64,000 nt of DNA from Pseudorhodobacter sp. MZDSW-24AT (GCF_002794355.1 NZ_PGOI01000003.1:186001-250000), one strand, 5' to 3'. Shown: positions 43,690 to 53,047, numbered from the stretch's first letter. Made by a program: numbers and translations. Notes: a model not told the origin generated them from the sequence alone.

Positions 43690-46032
43690 TCACGTGTTGG
43701 CCTCATCGCTGGGTTCGACGGTAAAGAAGAAATCAGGCGGCAAATCTCTGGCATGAAGGTCGGGAGGGATGACGCTGGGGCCGGCTGCAAAGACGGCAGA
43801 CCCAAAGTGATGTTGCAGGCGGCAAAGCTTTTGCATGCGCGGGCTGGTAAGCTCGCGGAAAAAACTGCGGTGGCGATCGGCTTGCAGCAATTCTGCGATC
43901 TTCGCCCGGTGGCAGGCAACCGCGTGGTCGTGAAGCGCGCGAATGTCGGGATCGGCCAGAAGCCTCGCATATTCGGCTTTGATCGCCGGGAGCATCCGTT
44001 GAATCGATGTATCCTGCGTGAAATTGTGGTTCATGCGAAACCAGTAGGCGAGCCCTTGATCGCGATCCACATGGTTGACGCGTCCGCGGTCACGCTTGAC
44101 AAGAAAGCTCTCGGCAGAGCGCACCGCATAGTGATTGAGTTGCACCCAGTCGTATCCGTAGGTGTCGAGCGTAGACCGCCAACCGTTCCGGAACATCTCT
44201 TTGGGCATGGGCTTTCCCGAGCCGTTCAGCCACTTGATATGTGTCCAGAGATCCGGCTTCAGGCCTTTGGGACGGTGAACCCCAAGTTTCTTGTACAGGT
44301 CGATGTTGCGAAAAAGGGTCTTGAATCCCCAGGCCTGATGCGGCTTGCGGATCACTTCAGGCGCGCAACGGGTGAACTGCTCCACCACCAAATGATCCTG
44401 GTAGTGCGAGACATCCGAATTCCCGAACAGCCGCCATGTCAGGCTGATCATGTTGGCTTCACCCAAGGCGGCGTAGAGCGCACGCAAGGTGCCATCGCCA
44501 ATCTTGATGGTGATGAATTCATCCACGTCCATGCAGATGCCCCAGTCACACTGCTGCATCACAGGTTCCGACTCGGCTGCCTGCAATGCTGCGTGCTGGG
44601 GCTTCAACGCGCCCCCGGGCACCCAAGGGTTCATACGATGCTGGCACAGGCCGCGGGCTTGCAGCAGGTCCAGCAGCTTGTCGGTGCCATCTGTGCAATC
44701 GTTGGTGTAGATCAGAAAATCATTCACGCCGATCGCCCGATGATAAGCAATCCATTCCAGGATGAAGGGACCTTCGTTTTTCATCGTGGTCACGATGGCC
44801 GTGCGTCCCGCCTCTGCCGCGGGCTTCGCGGCTGACCGTGGGCGCGACGTGGGCGCTCTCACCGGCACATGGCGGAAGAATTGGTCCGCCATAGTCAACA
44901 GTGCAGGGTCTTCGACAAGCGAGGTCTTTGGGGCCAATGGCTCGGCGTGATGCGCGGGCACCCGGATCGCCATGGCACGATAGAAAGGGATCGCTTGTGC
45001 AGAGTCTGGTTTTGCAAAAGCGACGCGTGCCATGCGCCAAGTCTTTTCCAAACCCGCCTTGGCCGGAGCAACGCCCCAGCGCGCCATGCCTTGCCGCGAA
45101 TCGAACTGGCGGCAGATATGGTCGCCAAAGCCCGGCGCGTCCTTGGATCGCACTCGCCAAGGATATGTGCGCCGTCCCGCCAACAGGACAACGCCTTGTC
45201 GCGCCGTATGGCATTGATCAAAGGCATTTGGGCCGCTCGGGGCCAGCACATCGCTGACGTCCAGAAACAGCACGGCCCTTGCCCGCGACAGAAACCGCCA
45301 TTTGAGCGACTCAATCACGATGTGTTCTGACAGCGCCGAGCGCCAAGGGTCAGGCGATGGCACCGCCATTCGATCTTTCCCCGGGGCGTCCGGGGCAAAC
45401 CATGGGTGATTGGCGGGGCCCTCATCTGGCTTTCCCAAAGGTATCGGGCTGTCCAGCACCACCACCGTCAGGGGCGATGTTCCCAGAGCTTGGCGCAAAG
45501 CCTCGGCAAACGCGGCACCATCCGGGAGTCGGGTAACAATCAGCGCGGCCTGAAGGCCATGATGGGTCGCATGATAGTGCAGACCCTCGGCCACCTGTGC
45601 AGCGGACTCATCGGTGCGAAAGCCGAAAACTGTGTTTAGCCCCGCGAAAAGCTCTGGTTCAGCGGAATGTGGCGTGAGAGCAAGGCGCTGACCGCTTTTG
45701 AGGGCAAGCGGCGCGCGTTGGGCTGTCATAACAAGGGTTGCATCGAAAATCTCGCGCAATTCTGTCGGAGTCGCGCATCCCGGCGCCCCATCTGGCGCGA
45801 AGGCTTTAGGCTGTGTGCCTTTCCCGAAAACCGTCAGCATGCGTCCGTCCGGGAAAGCTATACAATCCAGCATCCGTGTCACGCCGGAGAAATCAAGCTC
45901 GCGCGCCATCAGACTTCGGTGAAAGACAGCTGCTTGCTTTGGCTCCGCCCCGTGCGCCATGCCCGTAAAACCCTGTCTTGCGCGGTCTTTTGCCGCTTGC
46001 TTGTCTGCCGCATCATGGCGATGGCCCGACAT
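43690..46032 (-). CDS. Two-domain glycosyltransferase, N-terminal domain apparently degenerate
   Basis: 780 residues. The C-terminal half (about 410-700) is a GT2-like transferase (Glyco_tranf_2_4 type): TAIVTTMKNEGPFILEWIAYHRAIGVNDFLIYTNDCTDGTDKLLDLL, then WGICMDVDEFITI with the DxD-like Asp502-Asp504, and NHYAVRSAESFLVKRDRG. The N-terminal half contains a weaker echo: EGLHYHATHHGLQAALIVTRL (about 150) and AVLFLDVSDVL (about 254), where DVDE becomes DVSD. I read this as a duplicated domain that lost its metal site. The ATG at 46032 is used (AGAGG upstream); Met25 is possible. It is likely to act in surface glycan synthesis and is divergent from the trimodular gene at 46143. Confidence 0.75.
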   Translation of the reverse strand: MSGHRHDAADKQAAKDRARQGFTGMAHGAEPKQAAVFHRSLMARELDFSGVTRMLDCIAFPDGRMLTVFGKGTQPKAFAPDGAPGCATPTELREIFDATLVMTAQRAPLALKSGQRLALTPHSAEPELFAGLNTVFGFRTDESAAQVAEGLHYHATHHGLQAALIVTRLPDGAAFAEALRQALGTSPLTVVVLDSPIPLGKPDEGPANHPWFAPDAPGKDRMAVPSPDPWRSALSEHIVIESLKWRFLSRARAVLFLDVSDVLAPSGPNAFDQCHTARQGVVLLAGRRTYPWRVRSKDAPGFGDHICRQFDSRQGMARWGVAPAKAGLEKTWRMARVAFAKPDSAQAIPFYRAMAIRVPAHHAEPLAPKTSLVEDPALLTMADQFFRHVPVRAPTSRPRSAAKPAAEAGRTAIVTTMKNEGPFILEWIAYHRAIGVNDFLIYTNDCTDGTDKLLDLLQARGLCQHRMNPWVPGGALKPQHAALQAAESEPVMQQCDWGICMDVDEFITIKIGDGTLRALYAALGEANMISLTWRLFGNSDVSHYQDHLVVEQFTRCAPEVIRKPHQAWGFKTLFRNIDLYKKLGVHRPKGLKPDLWTHIKWLNGSGKPMPKEMFRNGWRSTLDTYGYDWVQLNHYAVRSAESFLVKRDRGRVNHVDRDQGLAYWFRMNHNFTQDTSIQRMLPAIKAEYARLLADPDIRALHDHAVACHRAKIAELLQADRHRSFFRELTSPRMQKLCRLQHHFGSAVFAAGPSVIPPDLHARDLPPDFFFTVEPSDEANT

Positions 46033-46142
46033 GAAAGCAAACCTCTTCCGGCTCGCGCAGCGCCCTTTGCAAAAAGGTCCTATTTTCGCCAGACTGCTGC
46101 GCTAGCGCCGACACGAACGGCGTGTCAGGGGTTTGCGCGGCT

Positions 46143-48347
46143 ATGGTCAGGGTCAGGGAAGTCGGGACACTTTGGATCGGCGGCAGCCTGTCGTGGATGG
46201 AACAGCTTTGCCTCAAGTCCTTTGTGGATCGGGGGCAGCAAATCACCCTGTTTTCCTATGAAGCGATCCCGAACGTGCCTGCTGGCGTGATCCTGCGTGA
46301 TGGGCGCGAGGTTTTGGACACCGACAACTTTCTCAAATACGAAAAGAAGGACAGTTTTGCGCTCTTCGCAGACCTGTTCAGGCTGCACATGATTGCCAGC
46401 AATCCGGGCATGATCTGGGTGGATACCGATGTCTACTGCCTGCGCCCCATGACATATGAAAGCGATCATGTGCTTGGCTTTGAATTGCCGGGAAATCACC
46501 GGGTCAACAATGCCGTGCTGGGCTTGCCGGCCCATGGCGCATTGCTTCATGCCCTGTTGGCCTACACCCAAGATGTGTATGCAATCCCGCCCTTTGTGAA
46601 AAGGAAGCTGCGGGACAGTTATCGATCCGCCATGGCGGCAGGTCAGCCTGTGCATGTCAGCCAACAGCCTTGGGGCGTTTGGGGGCCGATGCTCGTCACC
46701 CATTTTACGCATGCTCTGGGTCTTGAAGAACAGGTCCAGCCGCTCGAGGCGTTTTATCCCATTCCTTTCCCGGAGCGGCTCAAGTTTTTGCGCGCCGCGG
46801 AAGTGGCGGAAAGGATGATCACATCTGAAACCACAGCCTTGCACCTTTGGGCATCAAACAAACGCGAACTCGGGCTGCGCCATCAGGGGCTGCCTCCCGT
46901 CGGCAGTTATCTGCACAAACTTTTGAAACTGCACGAAATCGAGGCCGAGGCTGCGCCGATCAAAGCAAGAGGGAAGCATGTGTTTGACGCGGGACTGGTA
47001 GACCGTCTGGACGTGGCCGAGGTCCGGCACTTCGCCGATCTGGGAGGAAACGCGCAAAGCCTTGCACTGGCGGCTTGGCAGAAATGGGGGTGCGATATTC
47101 ATCTGGTCGACATCGATCCCAAAGGCCGTTGGTCCCCCAGCCCTTCACCTTGGGTCGCGCCTTATGAGCAATATCTGACAGCGCATGGCGTGCCGCACAG
47201 GCAGATCACCCGGGTGGCGGACGCGCGCGCGTTGATGCGCACGGATGTGATCGCAAACTTGACTGGCTTTGGGGATGTGAACAAAGTCAAGCCTTTGGCA
47301 GGCCTTCTGGAAGCGATGCTGCATCCTGGGTCTCGGATGGTGATGGATATCCGCAAGGGGTCCGGCGCTTATCCTCTGCTTAACGCCTATGGCACATGCG
47401 AGACCATCAGCACGCGGGATGCGAATGGTGTTTCCATCACGCGGGCGCTGTTTCGGGCAACGCCCCCCGCGGCCGAAAAGACCGGTACAGACGATTGGGC
47501 GCAGATCGCATCGGAGCTTGCGGGGAGTGAGGGGTTTTATCGTGACAACGCGGAACACTCATTTTTGTTCATCAAGCGTTCGGACACGCTGGTGGTGACC
47601 TTCGACAATCTTGATCTGGCGATGGAGAAGCGACAAGACCGCAAACCCTGGGGTTTTTCTTTCATCGAAAAGCAAGGCTGGTCCATGCTCGGCGTCATGG
47701 CAAAAGGCTGGACATGGTATCGCGACCCTTGGGTCTGGCAACAGTTCGAAGACCTGCGCACCTCTGGCTTTTTTGCAGCATTCAAACGCGTGGTCTTTTA
47801 CGGCGCGTCCATGGGGGGCTATGGTGCAAGCGCCTTCGTTTCGGCCTGTCCGGGGGCTGACGTCGTCGCCATTTCACCTCAGTCCACCTTGAACCGTGCG
47901 CTCGTGCCATGGGAGACACGGTATCGCAGCGCTTGGTCTCGGGATTGGTCGGGGGCCCATGCCGATGCCACAGAATCAAGCGGCACTGCGGGTCGCGTTT
48001 TCCTGCTCTATGACCCATATGAGACACTTGACCGAGCGCACGCAGAGCGGTTTGTCGGACAGAATGTTTTGAAATTGCGCGCACCACTGCTTGGGCATCG
48101 TTTGGGCTCCAGCTTACAGCAGATGGGCATCCTTGCGCCCATCACACTTGCAGCACTGAATGGCACCCTGACCGAGACAGAGTTTTATCGCAGCTTGCGG
48201 GCGCGAAAGTCCTTTCCCCGCTATCAGCGCGAATTGTTCAAGCGCGCACTGGACAGGGGAAGACCAGGCCTTGCGCGCAAACTGGGGCGCTGGGTTCTGA
48301 CGCGTGGGAACAATCGCTACATCCGACGGGAGATGATGTCTTTGTAG
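46143..48347 (+). CDS. Trimodular protein: DxD glycosyltransferase, methyltransferase-like and hydrolase-like domains
   Basis: 734 residues. Residues 1-250 form a sugar-transferase with LWIGGSLSWMEQLCLKSFVDRG, ALFADLFRLHM and PGMIWVDTDVYCLRP (Asp94, Asp96), as in the DXD sugar-binding family. Residues about 280-440 look like a class I methyltransferase-type Rossmann domain (HFADLGGNAQS, DIHLVDID, VADARALMRTDVIANLTGFGDV, GSRMVMDIRKGSG), but the glycine-rich loop is atypical. Residues about 480-734 are homologous to the gene at 42032 and keep an elbow Ser556 in YGASMGGYGA. The ATG at 46143 is preferred to a GTG at 46122. Cargo and product unknown; a glycan-modifying role is inferred. Confidence 0.75.
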   Translation: MVRVREVGTLWIGGSLSWMEQLCLKSFVDRGQQITLFSYEAIPNVPAGVILRDGREVLDTDNFLKYEKKDSFALFADLFRLHMIASNPGMIWVDTDVYCLRPMTYESDHVLGFELPGNHRVNNAVLGLPAHGALLHALLAYTQDVYAIPPFVKRKLRDSYRSAMAAGQPVHVSQQPWGVWGPMLVTHFTHALGLEEQVQPLEAFYPIPFPERLKFLRAAEVAERMITSETTALHLWASNKRELGLRHQGLPPVGSYLHKLLKLHEIEAEAAPIKARGKHVFDAGLVDRLDVAEVRHFADLGGNAQSLALAAWQKWGCDIHLVDIDPKGRWSPSPSPWVAPYEQYLTAHGVPHRQITRVADARALMRTDVIANLTGFGDVNKVKPLAGLLEAMLHPGSRMVMDIRKGSGAYPLLNAYGTCETISTRDANGVSITRALFRATPPAAEKTGTDDWAQIASELAGSEGFYRDNAEHSFLFIKRSDTLVVTFDNLDLAMEKRQDRKPWGFSFIEKQGWSMLGVMAKGWTWYRDPWVWQQFEDLRTSGFFAAFKRVVFYGASMGGYGASAFVSACPGADVVAISPQSTLNRALVPWETRYRSAWSRDWSGAHADATESSGTAGRVFLLYDPYETLDRAHAERFVGQNVLKLRAPLLGHRLGSSLQQMGILAPITLAALNGTLTETEFYRSLRARKSFPRYQRELFKRALDRGRPGLARKLGRWVLTRGNNRYIRREMMSL

Positions 48348-48467
48348 GCGCAGTGCCAGCAGCTCTCTCTTGCCGTCCTGTTCATCCCTTGGTCGTAGGT
48401 GCGCAGGTGATGGCTTGACCCAGCGGGGTTTTGTGACCCAGCATGTGGCTTAACAAAGGAGAGCACC

Positions 48468-49373
48468 TTGGCAACAGCGGTTCCGACCTCGATCGATGCC
48501 ACCGAAAACATGCTTGCGGAACAGGGCTATGTCGCCAGCCGCGCCTTGGCTACCGTCGTGTTCTTGTCGTTGCGTCTGGGCCGCCCCTTGTTTCTGGAAG
48601 GCGAAGCGGGCGTGGGAAAGACGGAGATTGCCAAGACGCTTGCCAGCGCGCTTGGCCGCCGTTTGATCCGTTTGCAATGCTATGAGGGGCTGGATGCGGC
48701 GTCAGCGGTGGCAGAGTGGAACTTTGCGGCACAGATGGTTGCGATCCGTGCAGCGGAAGCCAGCGGAGCCGGGGCAGCAAAGGCCGATCTTTTCACAGAG
48801 GAATTTCTGATCGAGCGTCCCCTTCTTGCGGCCATGCGCCCGCAACCCGGTGGCCCGCCGGTTCTGCTGATCGACGAGATTGACCGCACGGACGAACCGT
48901 TTGAGGCCTTTTTGCTCGAGGCGCTGTCAGACGCGCAGGTGACGATTCCTGAACTTGGCACCATTCATGCTCCTGAACCGCCGATCGTGATTTTGACATC
49001 AAACCGCACCCGCGAGGTGCATGACGCCCTCAAGCGGCGCTGTCTCTATCATTGGGTCGATTATCCCGCGTTCGCTCGCGAGTTGGACATTTTGCAAGCG
49101 CGCGCGCCGATGGCACAGGATGCGCTGAGCCGGGAGATTGTCGCATTCGTGCAGCGTTTGCGGCGGGAGGATCTGTTCAAACGCCCCGGGGTCGCTGAAA
49201 CGATCGACTGGGCGAAGTGCTTGCTTGCCTTGGACGTGATCGCGTTATCACCTGACGTGATCGCCGATACATTGGGTGCCATCCTGAAGTATCAGGACGA
49301 TATCCAAAAGATCCAAGGATCCGAGGCCAAGCGATTGCTTGAAGAGGTCCGTCGTGAGCTCACCGCCGCATGA
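48468..49373 (+). CDS. MoxR-family AAA ATPase (CoxD-like)
   Basis: 301-residue AAA+ ATPase with Walker A GEAGVGKTE (residues 45-53), Walker B LLIDEID (133-139), sensor 1 in VILTSNRTREV and the arginine-finger region KRRCLYHWVDYP. The start is TTG at 48468 with AGGAG upstream; no in-frame ATG gives a plausible N-terminus before the conserved region. It is paired with a VWA protein 84 bases downstream, the CoxD-CoxE arrangement. That pair matures the CuMo or Mo site of CO-dehydrogenase-like hydroxylases or acts as a chaperone. Confidence 0.88.
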   Translation: MATAVPTSIDATENMLAEQGYVASRALATVVFLSLRLGRPLFLEGEAGVGKTEIAKTLASALGRRLIRLQCYEGLDAASAVAEWNFAAQMVAIRAAEASGAGAAKADLFTEEFLIERPLLAAMRPQPGGPPVLLIDEIDRTDEPFEAFLLEALSDAQVTIPELGTIHAPEPPIVILTSNRTREVHDALKRRCLYHWVDYPAFARELDILQARAPMAQDALSREIVAFVQRLRREDLFKRPGVAETIDWAKCLLALDVIALSPDVIADTLGAILKYQDDIQKIQGSEAKRLLEEVRRELTAA

Positions 49374-49457
49374 CAGCCTCCATCTTGTGTTCAGTTCTGT
49401 TTGGATGGCGGATGGTTTCCCCTCCCTCTGCGGGTCGTGCGGCCCATCGGGGCGGTG

Positions 49458-50720
49458 ATGTCAGCCAGTGATGCGCTTCACATTCCCGAGGATGGCAAAC
49501 TGGCGCACAACATCACCCATTTCGCGCGGGCCTTGCGCAAGGCGGGCCTCCCGATCGGGCCTGGGCGCGTGCTCGATGCCATCCGTGCCGTGAGCGTAGT
49601 GGGATTTTCCGAACGCAGTGATTTCTACTGGACCTTGCAAGCCTGTTTCGTCAACAGGCCAGAAGAGAGAATTGTCTTTGAACAGGTGTTCCGCCTGTTC
49701 TGGCGCGATCCGAAGTATCTTGACCATATGATGAGCCTTTTGCTGCCCTCTATCCGGGGCGTGCAAGAGGAACGTTTGGCGGGCGCTGCAGAGAAGCGCG
49801 CAGCTGAATCCCTGCTGGATGGCATCACGCGCGACCTGCCGCAGCATAAGGATGACTCCGCAGACGCCCCCCAAATTGAAATCGACGCAACGGGCACCAC
49901 GAGCCGTGACGAGCGTCTGAGAACGCTGGACTTTGACCAAATGTCCGTGGAGGAGGTGGCGCAGGCCAAGCGAATGCTTTCAAAACTGAGCCTGCCCGTG
50001 CGTCCGTTGCGAACCCGGCGCAGCCGAGCCTCTGGCCACGGTCCGCAGATTGACTTGCGCAGAAGTTTGCGAGCGTCTTTGCGGCAGGGCGGCGAGATCA
50101 CGCAACTCGCGATGAAAGCGCCGCGCCTGCGTTGGCCAAACCTTGTTGTGCTGTGCGATATTTCGGGAAGCATGAGCCAATATTCCCGTGTGATTCTGCA
50201 CTTTGTGCACGCAGTCGCAAATCACCAAGGTCAAGGCTGGGCGAAAGTGCATGCGTTTACGTTTGGCACACGATTGACGAATGTCACGCGTCACCTGAAG
50301 AACCGCGATGTCGATGCTGCATTGCGCGCGGCGGGGGCAGAGGCACAGGATTGGTCAGGTGGCACACGGATTGGAGCAAGCCTTGCGGCGTTCAACCGGG
50401 ACTGGTCGCGCCGGGTTCTGGGGCAGGGCGCTGTGGTTCTGCTGATCACCGACGGGCTGGACCGTGACGACACTTCTCAGCTCGCCGCAAGCATGGAGCG
50501 CTTGCACCTCTCCTGCCGTCGGCTGATCTGGCTGAACCCTTTGCTGCGATGGGAAGGATTTGCGCCAAAGGCACAGGGCATTCGCGCCATGCTGCCGCAT
50601 TGTGATGCCTTCCGAGCAGGGCATTCCATCGCCTCATTGGCGGAATTGGCCGCCGCGATCACGGACAGAAATGATGGCGGGGAAAAGCAACGACTTCTGC
50701 GCATGATGACGGGAACCTGA
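49458..50720 (+). CDS. VWA-domain protein (CoxE-like)
   Basis: 420 residues. A C-terminal von Willebrand A domain has a complete MIDAS: DISGSMS at 234-240, the Thr in WSGGTRIG and the Asp in LLITDGLDRDD. The N-terminal half is the CoxE-type helical region (HFARALRKAGLPIGPGRVLDAIRAV, FRLFWRDPKYLDHMMSLLLP, LRTLDFDQMSVEEVAQAKRML). It partners the MoxR ATPase. The ATG at 49458 gives the family N-terminus. The XdhC and MoeA-like genes downstream support molybdenum-hydroxylase maturation. Confidence 0.88.
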   Translation: MSASDALHIPEDGKLAHNITHFARALRKAGLPIGPGRVLDAIRAVSVVGFSERSDFYWTLQACFVNRPEERIVFEQVFRLFWRDPKYLDHMMSLLLPSIRGVQEERLAGAAEKRAAESLLDGITRDLPQHKDDSADAPQIEIDATGTTSRDERLRTLDFDQMSVEEVAQAKRMLSKLSLPVRPLRTRRSRASGHGPQIDLRRSLRASLRQGGEITQLAMKAPRLRWPNLVVLCDISGSMSQYSRVILHFVHAVANHQGQGWAKVHAFTFGTRLTNVTRHLKNRDVDAALRAAGAEAQDWSGGTRIGASLAAFNRDWSRRVLGQGAVVLLITDGLDRDDTSQLAASMERLHLSCRRLIWLNPLLRWEGFAPKAQGIRAMLPHCDAFRAGHSIASLAELAAAITDRNDGGEKQRLLRMMTGT

Positions 50721-50777
50721 GTTCGCGCTTCTGCGTTTACGTGCGTAGGTTGAGCAGCCATTGGCCCGGATCGGCGC

Positions 50778-50794
50778 TTGTTATCGCATAACAA
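50778..50794. promoter_or_regulatory. Palindrome upstream of the OmpA-family gene, possible operator
   Basis: TTGTTATCGCATAACAA has perfect 7-base arms and a 3-base centre, 86 bases before the OmpA ATG. The 160-base intergenic region contains nothing else of note. The binding protein is not identifiable. Confidence 0.4.
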
Positions 50795-50880
50795 AGCACT
50801 GCGCTCTAGGGTCCGTCCATGCTTAACGGCGGTCGGGGACGCTTGTGCGACTCGGGCTTGTCTCACGCGAAAGGAAGAAT

Positions 50881-52989
50881 ATGAAACGCCTACTTTCCAC
50901 CACGACAGCACTCTCGCTTGCACTTACTCCAGTCACGCCATGGCCATTGATGGCCCAAACGGCTGACGTGAACCTGACCGTCGCCGAGGACGGCTCGGTG
51001 CTTTCTGCGGATGGTGAACTTCTGTGTTCTGTCCTCGCAGGCCAAGAGTGCGATCCTGAGGCGATCGCGCAGCAGGTTCTGGAGGGCAATGAAGAGCAGC
51101 TGAAGGCAGAAGCGGCTGCGGCGGAAGAGGCGGCGCGCACGGCAGCAGAGGCTGCGGTGGCAGATGATGTCGCGGAAGAAGCGGCCCGCGCGGCAGAAGC
51201 CGCGGCTGCCCAAGAGGCTGCTGCCGCCGAGGCTGCGCTCGCAGAGGAAACAGCCGCCGCCGAGGCTGAAGCGGCAGAGGCCGCAAGGATCGCGGAAGAG
51301 GCCGCCGCAGCAGAGGCGGCTGCTGCCGCAGACGCCGCAGCGGCTGCACAGGCCGAGGCAGAAGCCGCCGCCGCAGAAGAAGCTTTGCGCCTTGAGCTTG
51401 AGGCCGCAGCTGCCGAAGACGCTGTAGCCGCCGAGACAGAGTCCTCCGATGCGATTGTGGAGCCCGAGACGGTCGAGACCGACGAGGCCCCTGAAAACGA
51501 CATTGCGGCGCAGTCGACTCCTGAAGAAGGAAGTGACGCCGTAGACGACGGCGCGGCCTTGCCTGAAGCAGACACAGCGGCGGAAGCGAACGCCGCAACG
51601 GAAACTGAAGCGCTTGAAGAAACCGCTCCAGAAGCAACTGTGAGCGCAGAGGAAGCCGCGCCGACCGCAGAGGCCGAGGTGGTTCTGGACGCCGAGACAG
51701 AAGCTGCCGCTGCCGCAGCCGAAGCCGCCGCAGAAGCTGCGGCTCAGGCCGCTGCTCAGGCCGAAACTGAGCCACAGGAACCGGTAGAGGCACCAGTGGT
51801 GAGCGAGCAGGAAACTGAGTCGCTGCTAAACCTCCTCGCAACGCCGTCTGCTGTCGAAGGTGCAGAAGAGGGTTCTGACGCGCTGGGCAGCGTCGCTGCT
51901 GCGGCCGCCGCTTTGGGATTGGTCCCTGGATCCACTGCGGAAAGCGCCGCCCCTGCGCCAGACGGCACAGCACCCGCAGCCCAAGCAGAACCCGAAAATG
52001 TGACTGTCACCACCGTGACCGAGGCGGACACGCGCTCTTCTGCGGAAGAGTTTGCCGCAGCGCCCACTGCCGTGGGCGAAAATCGGCGGTCCGGCCTTTC
52101 CAATCTCGAGAAGGTTGGTCTGCTCGCGCTCGGGGCACTTGTCGTGGGCAAGGTGCTGAGCGACGGCCGCGAAGTTGTTGAAAACACAGGTGACCGTGTT
52201 GTCGTGCGCGATCCGCAAGGCAATTTTGTGGTCTACAAAGATGACGACACCTTGCTGCGGCGTCCTGGCTCGACGGTGCGCACGGAAACGTTCAGCGACG
52301 GCTCGACCCGCTCTATCGTTGAGCGTGACGACGGTGTGCAAGTGGTGACCATTCGGGATGCATCTGGCCGCGTGCTGCGCCGCTCGACCTATGACTCAAG
52401 GGGCAATGAAGTGGTGTTGATCGACGACCTCGCACGCGAAGAACGCATCGACGTGTCGACCCTGCCGCGTCCTCGGCCCGACCGCGTGACGATTTCCACC
52501 AATGACAGCGATGCCGCCCTTAAAGCCGCTATGGCGCGGGAAGAAGCGCGTGCCTTGGGTCGCACCTTCAGCCTGCGTCAGATCCGGGAAATTCCGCAGG
52601 TGCGCGCGCTTGCGGCGACCATTGATGTCGACAACATCACCTTCGATACGGCCTCTTCTGTCATTCGACCCACGGAAGCGCGTAAACTCGCGTCGATCGG
52701 GCGGATCATGGATGACATCCTTCGAGACAATCCGGGCGAGGTTTTCTTGATCGAAGGTCACACCGATGCTGTCGGATCTGCGTCCTATAACCTCACACTG
52801 TCCGATCGTCGTGCCGAGTCGGTGGCACTGGCTCTGACCGAGTATTATGGAATTCCTCCGGAAAACATGATCGTACAGGGGTATGGCGAAAGCGAGTTGC
52901 GGATTGAGACGCAAGCCGATGAACGCCGCAATCGTCGGGCTGCGGTGCGGGTTATCACCCCGCTGATGAACACGGCCGCGCTGCGCTGA
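50881..52989 (+). CDS. OmpA-family protein with long Ala/Glu-rich stalk
   Basis: 702 residues. A signal peptide (MKRLLSTTTALSLALTPVTPWPLMAQT) is followed by an extremely Ala/Glu-rich segment (about 65-400, with runs such as AEAAAAEEAARTAAEAA) likely to be helical or extended, then a hydrophobic stretch (GLLALGALVVGKVL). YD-like DNA VVRDPQGN and RSIVERDDGVQVVTIRDASGRVLRRSTYDSRGNEV come next. A C-terminal OmpA domain closes it, with ITFDTASSVIRP, EGHTDAVGSASYNLTLSDRRAESVALAL and NRRAAVRV that bind peptidoglycan. It interrupts the CoxE to XdhC order and has its own terminator, so it is probably separately transcribed. Confidence 0.85.
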   Translation: MKRLLSTTTALSLALTPVTPWPLMAQTADVNLTVAEDGSVLSADGELLCSVLAGQECDPEAIAQQVLEGNEEQLKAEAAAAEEAARTAAEAAVADDVAEEAARAAEAAAAQEAAAAEAALAEETAAAEAEAAEAARIAEEAAAAEAAAAADAAAAAQAEAEAAAAEEALRLELEAAAAEDAVAAETESSDAIVEPETVETDEAPENDIAAQSTPEEGSDAVDDGAALPEADTAAEANAATETEALEETAPEATVSAEEAAPTAEAEVVLDAETEAAAAAAEAAAEAAAQAAAQAETEPQEPVEAPVVSEQETESLLNLLATPSAVEGAEEGSDALGSVAAAAAALGLVPGSTAESAAPAPDGTAPAAQAEPENVTVTTVTEADTRSSAEEFAAAPTAVGENRRSGLSNLEKVGLLALGALVVGKVLSDGREVVENTGDRVVVRDPQGNFVVYKDDDTLLRRPGSTVRTETFSDGSTRSIVERDDGVQVVTIRDASGRVLRRSTYDSRGNEVVLIDDLAREERIDVSTLPRPRPDRVTISTNDSDAALKAAMAREEARALGRTFSLRQIREIPQVRALAATIDVDNITFDTASSVIRPTEARKLASIGRIMDDILRDNPGEVFLIEGHTDAVGSASYNLTLSDRRAESVALALTEYYGIPPENMIVQGYGESELRIETQADERRNRRAAVRVITPLMNTAALR

Positions 52990-53015
52990 TACGACTTGAC
53001 GTTTAACGCAATATG

Positions 53016-53047
53016 GACGCCGCAGGGTCATCCTTGCGGCGTCTTTT
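53016..53047 (+). terminator. Terminator of the OmpA-family gene
   Basis: GACGCCGCAGGG (53016-53027) pairs with CCTTGCGGCGTC (53032-53043) with one G-T pair and a 4-base loop, followed by TTTT. It lies 27 bases after the stop. Confidence 0.85.

Noticed and set aside
51100-51430. Ala/Glu codon run as a tandem DNA repeat or CRISPR-like array
   Set aside because: The repetition is at the protein composition level; DNA units are not regular and no spacers exist.
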